NCBI GenBank assembly: GCA_002343455.1
Contig: DDSR01000202.1
Location: forward strand, 543 to 11,792
Source: Deltaproteobacteria bacterium UBA2385
Lineage (GTDB): Bacteria; Myxococcota_A; UBA796; UBA2385
Direction of reading: 5' to 3'
DNA: 11,250 nt
The notes beneath the pieces were generated by a model. It was not told the DNA's origin and ran no database searches. It saw nothing but the letters and a program-made list of their open reading frames with translations. Positions 6,059 through 11,250 of this stretch are shown here, piece by piece; positions within the stretch are counted from its first letter, which is position 1, and every line of letters starts with the position of its first letter. The position numbers and the translations under genes are program-made.

Positions 6059-7354
6059 ATGGAAGAGACCATTGCCGCAATCACCAGCGCCATCTGCGTC
6101 GGCCTGGGTGCGGGTGCCGGCATCCTGTTCCTGCTCGGCATCGCCCGGCAGTTCTTGCGGGTCGGTCGACCCAACGAGGTGCTGATCTTCTCCGGCCGGC
6201 AGCGTCAGCTCGCCGACGGCAGCAGCGTCGGCTACCGCGAGGTCTTGGGCGGCGGCTGGTCCTTCCTGGTGCCGGTCCTGGAGAAGGCCGATCGGATGGA
6301 CCTGACCTCCATGCCGATCGACATCGCCATCCACAACGCCTACAGCAAGGGCGGCATCCCGCTGACCGTGCACGCGGTGGCCAACGTCAAGGTCAGCAGC
6401 GACCCCAGCCGGGTGAAGAACGCGATCGAGCGCTTCATGGGCCGCGACCCCGCCGAGATCAAGCGGGTCGCCAAGGAGACCCTGGAAGGCCACCTGCGCG
6501 GCGTGCTCGCCACCCTGACCCCGGAAGAGGTCAACGAGGACCGGCTCAAGTTCGCCGGCGCCCTGGTCGACGAGGCGGAAGAGGACTTCATCAAGCTGGG
6601 CCTGCAGCTCGACACCCTGAAGATCCAGAACGTCAACGACGAGGTCAACTACCTCGACAGCATCGGCCGCCAGCGCATCGCCGAGGTGGTCCGGGACGCC
6701 GAGATCGCCGAGAGCAACGCCGTCGCCGAGGCCCAGGAGGTCGAGGCCGAGGCCCGTCAGCGCGGCGAGGTCTCGATGCAGACGGCCAAGACCGAGATCG
6801 TGCAGCTCGAGAATGAGCTGCGCGAGCTGCGCGGCAACCTGGAGGCCGACGCCCGCTCCGCCGAAGAGCGCACCTCGGCGGCGGCCCGACAGGCGACGGC
6901 AGAGGCCGAGCGCGAGCTGCAGGACATCCGCCGCAAGCTGGAGACCCTGCGGCTGCAGGCCGACGTGGTCCTCCCCGCCGAGGCCGAGCGCGAGGCCGAG
7001 GCGCTGCGGGCCCGCGGCGCCGCCGCCACCATCGAAGAGAGCGGCCGGGCCATGGCCGGGGTGCTGCAGATGATGACCGAGGCATGGCTGGACGCCGGCC
7101 CGGACGCCAAGGAGATCTTCCTGATCCAGCAGCTCGAAGGGGTGCTGCAGACGGTGGTCACCCGGGTCAACGACATCGGCATCAACCACGTCACCCTGAT
7201 CGACGACGGCGACGGCCAGGCCCTGGCCCGCCACGTCGCCGGCTTCCCCGCGGTCGTGCGGCAGGTGCTGGACGAGATGAAGACCACCACCGGAATCGAC
7301 GTGGCCGGCACCATGGCCGGCCGCTCCACCCCCAAGCTCGACGAGGTGCGCTGA
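6059..7354 (+). CDS. flotillin-like SPFH/band 7 protein, first paralog
   Basis: This 431-residue protein has an N-terminal membrane-inserting hydrophobic helix (about 7-30), then an SPFH/band 7 domain (about 33-208) starting RPNEVLIFSG. Diagnostic stretches are GGIPLTV (98-104), NAIERFMG (121-128), LRGVL...LTPEEVNED (146-161) and YLDSIGR (198-204). An Ala/Glu-rich coiled coil (about 205-325) and a C-terminal region follow, the standard flotillin arrangement. Flotillins oligomerise on the inner membrane and organise ordered lipid domains that gather signalling and transport proteins. The ATG at 6059 has a GGAG six bases upstream. The gene follows the NfeD-like gene by 26 bp, and its TGA shares one base with the ATG of the second paralog (7352-7356), so the two are probably translationally coupled and made in similar amounts. 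The client proteins cannot be told from sequence. Confidence 0.92.
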   Translation: MEETIAAITSAICVGLGAGAGILFLLGIARQFLRVGRPNEVLIFSGRQRQLADGSSVGYREVLGGGWSFLVPVLEKADRMDLTSMPIDIAIHNAYSKGGIPLTVHAVANVKVSSDPSRVKNAIERFMGRDPAEIKRVAKETLEGHLRGVLATLTPEEVNEDRLKFAGALVDEAEEDFIKLGLQLDTLKIQNVNDEVNYLDSIGRQRIAEVVRDAEIAESNAVAEAQEVEAEARQRGEVSMQTAKTEIVQLENELRELRGNLEADARSAEERTSAAARQATAEAERELQDIRRKLETLRLQADVVLPAEAEREAEALRARGAAATIEESGRAMAGVLQMMTEAWLDAGPDAKEIFLIQQLEGVLQTVVTRVNDIGINHVTLIDDGDGQALARHVAGFPAVVRQVLDEMKTTTGIDVAGTMAGRSTPKLDEVR

Positions 7355-8628
7355 TGGACATCGTCTTCCTGATCGGGACCCTGGTCGGCGTCTCGGTGAT
7401 GGCCTTCATGGCCGCCCTGGCCGTGGCCCGCAACCTGATCCACATCTGCGGCCCCAACGAGGTCCTGGTCTTCTCCGGCGGCAAGTCGACCGACTCCAGG
7501 GGCCGGCCGCGGGGCTTCCGCATCATCAAGGGCGGCCGCGGCTTCCGCATCCCGCTGATCGAGACGGTCGATCGTATCGACCTGACCAACATGGTCATCG
7601 ACGTGACCGTCTCCAACGCCTACAGCCGCGGCGGCATCCCGCTGACGGTGCAGGGCGTGGCCAACGTGAAGATCGCCGGCCACGACCCGGCGCTCTCCAA
7701 CGCCATCGAGCGCTTCATGGGCAAGGAGCGGAAGGAGATCGTCAAGATGGCCAAGGACACGCTGGAGGGCAACCTGCGCGGCGTGCTCTCGCAGCTGACC
7801 CCGGAAGAGGTCAACGAGGACAAGATCGCCTTCGCCGAGAAGCTGCTGGAAGAGGCCGAGCACGACCTCGGCAAGCTGGGCCTGACCCTGGACACCCTCA
7901 AGGTGCAGAACGTCAGCGACGAGGTCCGCTACCTGGACAGCATCGGCCGCAAGCAGAGCGCCGAGGTGGTCAAGCGGGCGCGCATCGCCGAAGCCCAGGC
8001 CAAGGCGACCTCGACGGAGCGTGAGGCCAGCAACCTGCTCAAGAGCAAGCGGGCCGGCCTCAGCTCGGACACGGGCGTCACCCGGGCCGAGATCACCCGC
8101 CGCATCCGCGACGCCGAGACGAGGCTGGCCGCCGTGGTGGCCGAGGAGCGCGGCAAGGTGCTCTCCCGCATCGCCGCCGCCGAGGCCGAGCTCAAGGTGC
8201 AAGAAGCGCGCGTCGAGCAGGTCCGCCGCCGCCTTCAGGCCGACGTGGTCACCCCCGCCCAGGCCGAGATGGAGGCCGCCCAGGCCAAGGCAAAGGGCGA
8301 CGCCTCGCGCATCGTCGAGGACGGCAAGGCCACCGTGGCGGTCCTCCGCGAGATGACCCGCACCTGGCAGCAGGGCGGCGACAACGCCCGCGACATCTTC
8401 CTGATGCAGAAGATGCAGACGCTGATGACCAGCATGGTCTCCACCATCGACCAGGTGGAGATCGATCGGGTCACGGTCCTGCCCCGGGGCCAGGGCAGCG
8501 ACGGCAGCGCCGCCCGCGCCGTGCGGCTGGTGGAAGAGCTGAAGGCCACCCTGGGCGTGGACCTGCCGCAGCTGCTGGAGCGCGCCGTCGCACGCGGGGA
8601 GTCCCCGCAGCTCACGCGGGTGGATTAG
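7354..8628 (+). CDS. flotillin-like SPFH/band 7 protein, second paralog
   Basis: This 424-residue protein begins at the ATG at 7354, overlapping the previous stop by one base and preceded by a GAGG about 7 nt upstream. An N-terminal hydrophobic helix (about 3-26) leads into an SPFH domain from ICGPNEVLVFSG (31-42) through YLDSIGRK (193-200), then a coiled coil (about 200-315) and a C-terminal helical region. It is collinear with its upstream neighbour: over about 70 residues in the SPFH core I count roughly two thirds identical, and the LTPEEVNED block is the same in both, while the coiled coils have diverged. The pair most likely arose by tandem duplication and may form mixed oligomers, as different flotillins often do. 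Cys32 sits at the membrane edge where the first paralog has Gly, which could matter for modification or redox chemistry; this is inference. Confidence 0.92.
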   Translation: MDIVFLIGTLVGVSVMAFMAALAVARNLIHICGPNEVLVFSGGKSTDSRGRPRGFRIIKGGRGFRIPLIETVDRIDLTNMVIDVTVSNAYSRGGIPLTVQGVANVKIAGHDPALSNAIERFMGKERKEIVKMAKDTLEGNLRGVLSQLTPEEVNEDKIAFAEKLLEEAEHDLGKLGLTLDTLKVQNVSDEVRYLDSIGRKQSAEVVKRARIAEAQAKATSTEREASNLLKSKRAGLSSDTGVTRAEITRRIRDAETRLAAVVAEERGKVLSRIAAAEAELKVQEARVEQVRRRLQADVVTPAQAEMEAAQAKAKGDASRIVEDGKATVAVLREMTRTWQQGGDNARDIFLMQKMQTLMTSMVSTIDQVEIDRVTVLPRGQGSDGSAARAVRLVEELKATLGVDLPQLLERAVARGESPQLTRVD

Positions 8629-8640
8629 AGAGGGTGCCGC

Positions 8641-8653
8641 GGAGGGCTGTATT
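8641..8653 (+). promoter_or_regulatory. Shine-Dalgarno and probable ATT start of hflX
   Basis: GGAGG at 8641-8645 is followed by five bases and then ATT at 8651-8653 in the hflX frame. No ATG, GTG or TTG occurs in that frame between the end of the second flotillin gene and the GTG at 8744, which itself has no ribosome site. The residues between 8651 and 8744 match the conserved N-terminal extension of related HflX proteins, so initiation at ATT is the best reading. Confidence 0.65.
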
Positions 8654-10321
8654 CCCCAGGTTCACGGAAACGTCGAAGGGCTCAAGCAGTCCGAGCTGAA
8701 GGCGATTGAGAAGCTCTACGGGCGCCGCTCGCCGGTCGACCGGGTGATCTCCCCCGAGCTGGCGCGGCGGATTGCTGAGCTGTCGCGGGAGACGGGGCGG
8801 CAGATCGGCCTGACGATCGACCGGCAGGGCAACCCCTCTCACGTCATCGTCGGGGACGCCCACCGGCTCTTCATCCCCGACCTGACCCGCGCCCGCGCCG
8901 GCGCCGGCCGGTTCCGCGGCCTGCGCCTCGTGCACACCCATCTGCGCGGCGAGGGCCTCAGCCGCGACGACATGACCGACCTCAGCCTGCTGCGCCTGGA
9001 CGCCATCGTCGTCATCCAGGCCCGCATGGACGGCCTGCCCGGCGAGGTCGAGCTCGGCCACCTCGATCCCGACGCCGTCGACGGGGCCGAGGAGCCCTGG
9101 AAGGTCGAGCGTTACGGCTCGGTGCACGGCTGGGAGCTGGACTGGCAGGTCTTCATCGGCGATCTGGAGGGGCACTTCCGGGCCCGGGACGAGGTCCGCC
9201 GCATCCCAGGGGCCGAGGGCTGCCTCGTGATCGGCGTGACGACCGGCAAGCCGCAGGAGGCGCTGGAGTCGCTGGACGAGCTGGAGCGGCTCTCGCAGAC
9301 GGCCGGCCTGCAGGTGATGGACCGCATCTTCCAGCGCCGCCGCGAGTACGACGGGCGCTACGTGATCGGCAAGGGCAAGCTGCAGGAGGTGCTGGTCCGG
9401 GCGATGCAGCTGGGCGCCACGGTGCTGGTCTTCGACCAGGAGCTGGCCCCCAGCCAGCTCCGCAACATCGCGACGGACACCGAGCTGAAGGTGATCGACC
9501 GCACCCAGCTCATCCTGGACATCTTCGCCCAGCGGGCCCACACCCGCGAGGGCAAGCTCCAGGTCGAGCTGGCCCAGCTCCGCTACCGCAAGCCACGGCT
9601 GGCGATCATGCCGACGGCGATGAGCCGGCTGACCGGCGGCATCGGCGGTCGAGGTCCGGGCGAGACCAAGCTGGAGATCAACCGACGGCGGGCCGACGAG
9701 CGCGAGACCCGCATGACCCAGGAGCTGCGCAAGCTCGGACAGGACCGCTCGCTGCGGCGTCGGCGGCGCACCCGGGTCGGTCTGCCCCAGGTGGCCATCG
9801 TCGGCTACACCAACGCGGGCAAGAGCACCCTGCTCAACACGATGACCCGCTCCCAGGTCGACGCCGAGGACAAGCTCTTCGCCACCCTGGACCCGACCAG
9901 CCGCCGGATGCGCTTCCCCGAGCAGCGGGAGATCATCCTGACCGACACCGTCGGCTTCATCCGCAACCTGCCCAAGGAGCTGGTCGAGGCCTTCCGCTCG
10001 ACCCTGGAAGAGACGGTCGAGGCCGACCTGATCCTGCACGTGATCGACGCCGCCGACCCGCTCATCGGCACCCATGTGCAGGAGGTGGAGCGCACCCTGC
10101 AACGCCTCGACGCCGACCAGACCCCCTGCATCCGGGTGCTCAACAAGATCGACGCCGTCGATCCCCTGGAGTGGGAGGCCCTCTGCGAGCAGTGGCAGGG
10201 CATGGCCGTCAGCGCGGTGACCGGCATCGGGCTCTCCGAGCTGATCACCGAGATCGAGCGGCGCATCTTCCAGGAGCGCGCCCAGGCCGAGGCGCCCGTG
10301 GTGGTGGAGGACTGGTCATGA
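8651..10321 (+). CDS. hflX: HflX ribosome-splitting GTPase (extended N terminus, ATT start)
   Basis: HflX is a translational GTPase that binds the 50S subunit and splits stalled ribosomes during heat or antibiotic stress. Counting from ATT at 8651 (556 residues), the GTPase motifs are GYTNAGKS (G1, 385-392), TLDPTSR (G2, 412-418), DTVG (G3, 432-435), NKID (G4, 498-501) and SAVTG (G5, 521-525). The family's glycine-rich segment GGIGGRGPGETKLE lies at about 329-342, and the HflX N-terminal domain begins near 191 (GVTTGKPQEALESLDELERL). All motifs look intact. The first 190 residues are an extension absent from the roughly 430-residue E. coli protein but seen in deltaproteobacterial HflX, beginning VHGNVEGLKQSEL. 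A start at GTG 8744 would remove 31 conserved-looking residues and lacks a ribosome site. The gene lies 22 bp after the second flotillin gene and overlaps the next gene by ATGA. Confidence 0.92.
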   Translation: MPQVHGNVEGLKQSELKAIEKLYGRRSPVDRVISPELARRIAELSRETGRQIGLTIDRQGNPSHVIVGDAHRLFIPDLTRARAGAGRFRGLRLVHTHLRGEGLSRDDMTDLSLLRLDAIVVIQARMDGLPGEVELGHLDPDAVDGAEEPWKVERYGSVHGWELDWQVFIGDLEGHFRARDEVRRIPGAEGCLVIGVTTGKPQEALESLDELERLSQTAGLQVMDRIFQRRREYDGRYVIGKGKLQEVLVRAMQLGATVLVFDQELAPSQLRNIATDTELKVIDRTQLILDIFAQRAHTREGKLQVELAQLRYRKPRLAIMPTAMSRLTGGIGGRGPGETKLEINRRRADERETRMTQELRKLGQDRSLRRRRRTRVGLPQVAIVGYTNAGKSTLLNTMTRSQVDAEDKLFATLDPTSRRMRFPEQREIILTDTVGFIRNLPKELVEAFRSTLEETVEADLILHVIDAADPLIGTHVQEVERTLQRLDADQTPCIRVLNKIDAVDPLEWEALCEQWQGMAVSAVTGIGLSELITEIERRIFQERAQAEAPVVVEDWS

Positions 10322-10833
10322 TCCTGGCCCTGCTGAGCCTGGCCTGCGCGCCCAAGGGCCAGCAGGAGGTCTCCACCCTGGAGACCCGCGGCTCGCAGGG
10401 CTCCGAGATCCTGGAGCTCAGCTACGCCTGCGACGTCGAGGACGAGTCCTGGAGCTTCCGGGTCCTGACCTCGGGCTGGAGCGGCGGGATGCGCTTGTGG
10501 ATGGCCTTGGACCCCGCCACGTGGGAGCGCCACACCGGCACCAGCATTGGCGCGGCCGCCGATGGCAGCGAGGACGAGCTGGCGATCGACCTGGACGTGG
10601 TCGCGGACTGGAGAGACGCCAGCGATGGCAGCCGCACCCGCTTCCGGTGCCAGGACGAGGAGGCGCTGGCCTTCCAGATCAGCACCTACGATCGGGCCGG
10701 CGAACAGCAGGTCGACTGCCTCCGCTTCGGGGTGGAGGGCGTCCTGGAGCAGATCGAGTCGGTCAGCGAGTGCGAGGCCTCAGTTGAAGAAGACCTCGAC
10801 CTGGAAGACGGTGGTGGTCGAGCCGTCCGATGA
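10318..10833 (+). CDS. small putative lipoprotein, 171 aa, coupled to hflX
   Basis: The ATG at 10318 overlaps the hflX stop as ATGA and has a perfect GGAGGA six bases upstream (10306-10311), so the start is well supported and translation is probably coupled. The N terminus MILALLSLAC is a very short hydrophobic segment ending at Cys10. It resembles a lipoprotein signal but lacks basic residues, and S-L-A-C is only a fair lipobox. The rest is acidic with four further Cys (38, 111, 134, 152) that could form two disulfides, consistent with a location outside the cytoplasm. I do not recognise the family. The last 17 residues or so are acidic then Gly/Arg and are encoded opposite the 3' end of the convergent gene, so the C terminus may be a read-through extension. 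Proximity to hflX need not mean a shared function. Confidence 0.75.
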   Translation: MILALLSLACAPKGQQEVSTLETRGSQGSEILELSYACDVEDESWSFRVLTSGWSGGMRLWMALDPATWERHTGTSIGAAADGSEDELAIDLDVVADWRDASDGSRTRFRCQDEEALAFQISTYDRAGEQQVDCLRFGVEGVLEQIESVSECEASVEEDLDLEDGGGRAVR

Positions 10834-11250
10834 GCCGCCCACCTCCGAATAGCGGACGAACTGGGCGTCGTCGTCGTAGGGCTCGAACATGTCGTAGATG
10901 TACCACTCGGCCCGCGGGTAGGACTCGAACTCGCTGTCGTCGACGAACCAGACGTCCAGGGTGCTCATGTCCGCGCTGAACTCGAAGGTGGAGAGGGCCT
11001 CCCCGTCGGCGGGCGTCCAGGGGAAGAAGGGCTCCAGCAGGTCGTGATCGGTGCAGGTGGTCGAGGTCTCTGCGTAGGGCCCCGTGAAGGTCACCCGGCT
11101 GCCGCTGGTGGAGAGCTGGGTGCCGCTGCCCTCGAAGACCTGGGCGCAGTCCGCGAAGCCGTCGGTGAAGGTCCAGATGACGTCCATCCGCAGCTCGTAG
11201 CTGAGCAGGTGAGCGGGCGTCGCGCTGGGGTCGGTGTCGGTGTCGGTGTC
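10780..11250 (-). CDS. C-terminal part of Asp-Thr-linker exported protein (5' end beyond window)
   Basis: The minus-strand frame is open from the right edge to a TGA at 10780-10782, giving 156 residues. It enters as DTDTDTDPSATP, a low-complexity Asp-Thr linker of the sort that follows the lipidated Cys in many myxobacterial lipoproteins. An internal ATG at 11187 exists, but the reading frame and linker clearly continue upstream, so it is unlikely to be the start. The body is rich in Thr, Ser, Asp and aromatic residues with two Cys (residues 35 and 66 of the visible part), looks like a beta-rich surface domain, and ends VFQVEVFFN. No known domain was recognised. It is convergent with the small lipoprotein gene and overlaps it by 54 bp. 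Confidence 0.75.
   Translation of the reverse strand, partial: DTDTDTDPSATPAHLLSYELRMDVIWTFTDGFADCAQVFEGSGTQLSTSGSRVTFTGPYAETSTTCTDHDLLEPFFPWTPADGEALSTFEFSADMSTLDVWFVDDSEFESYPRAEWYIYDMFEPYDDDAQFVRYSEVGGSSDGSTTTVFQVEVFFN
11231..11250 (-). repeat. TCGGTG hexamer tandem repeat at window edge
   Basis: At least three copies of the hexamer TCGGTG (plus-strand reading) run into the right edge. On the coding minus strand they encode alternating Asp-Thr. The array probably continues outside the window and is prone to in-frame length change. Confidence 0.75.

Noticed and set aside
3600..6080. very long minus-strand open frame (826 codons) across cpoB, pal and the NfeD-like gene
   Set aside because: It is low-complexity, Arg/Pro/Gly-rich translation in the wrong frame of clearly recognisable genes, a known by-product of high GC content.
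8744..8746. GTG as the hflX start
   Set aside because: No Shine-Dalgarno precedes it, and it would remove 31 residues that match the family's N-terminal extension.
8612..10102. 496-codon minus-strand frame opposite hflX
   Set aside because: It mirrors intact HflX GTPase motifs on the other strand and has no recognisable domain itself.

Overview
The window is GC-rich throughout and gene-dense, with almost no intergenic DNA. The gene set suggests a Gram-negative, double-membraned bacterium of the Myxococcota/deltaproteobacterial type. Supporting points are a Pal/CpoB pair of envelope proteins, several lipoproteins (one with an Asp-Thr repeat linker of the kind common in that group), and an HflX with a long N-terminal extension. 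This placement is inference from gene style; no rRNA or other marker is present. I found no tRNA, rRNA, CRISPR array, insertion sequence or phage gene.

Layout, left to right. (1) 1-98, minus: the first 32 codons of a DUF2786-type protein, cut by the window edge. (2) 239-1447, plus: a secreted conserved hypothetical protein. (3) 1483-2697, plus: an AmpG/PAT-type major facilitator transporter starting at GTG. (4) 5149 down to 2621, minus: a three-gene run of pal (with an extra IPT/TIG domain), cpoB (a lipoprotein with coiled coil and TPR-like repeats) and a protein with a degenerate response-regulator receiver domain plus a duplicated 36-residue C-terminal repeat. The last gene overlaps the transporter gene tail-to-tail by 77 bp. 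(5) 5150-5366: the intergenic region from which the pal run and the next operon diverge; each side has a candidate sigma-70-like promoter. (6) 5367-10833, plus: a tight five-gene run of an NfeD/YqiJ-like membrane protein, two tandem paralogous flotillin/SPFH proteins, hflX and a small lipoprotein. Spacings are 26 bp, a 1-nt overlap, 22 bp and a 4-nt overlap. (7) 10780-11250, minus: the C-terminal part of an Asp-Thr-linker lipoprotein or exported protein, cut by the right edge and overlapping the previous gene by 54 bp.

How the genes may work together. Pal and CpoB tether the outer membrane to peptidoglycan and coordinate envelope constriction at division. The receiver-like gene travelling with them may be a signalling-derived scaffold rather than a phosphorylated switch, because the phospho-acceptor Asp and the conserved Lys are both replaced. 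The NfeD-like protein and the two flotillins form a classic membrane-microdomain module. HflX, a ribosome-splitting stress GTPase, is the next gene.

The most noteworthy points are a probable ATT start codon for hflX, the pseudo-receiver/repeat protein in the pal-cpoB run, the tandem flotillin pair, and two convergent gene overlaps.
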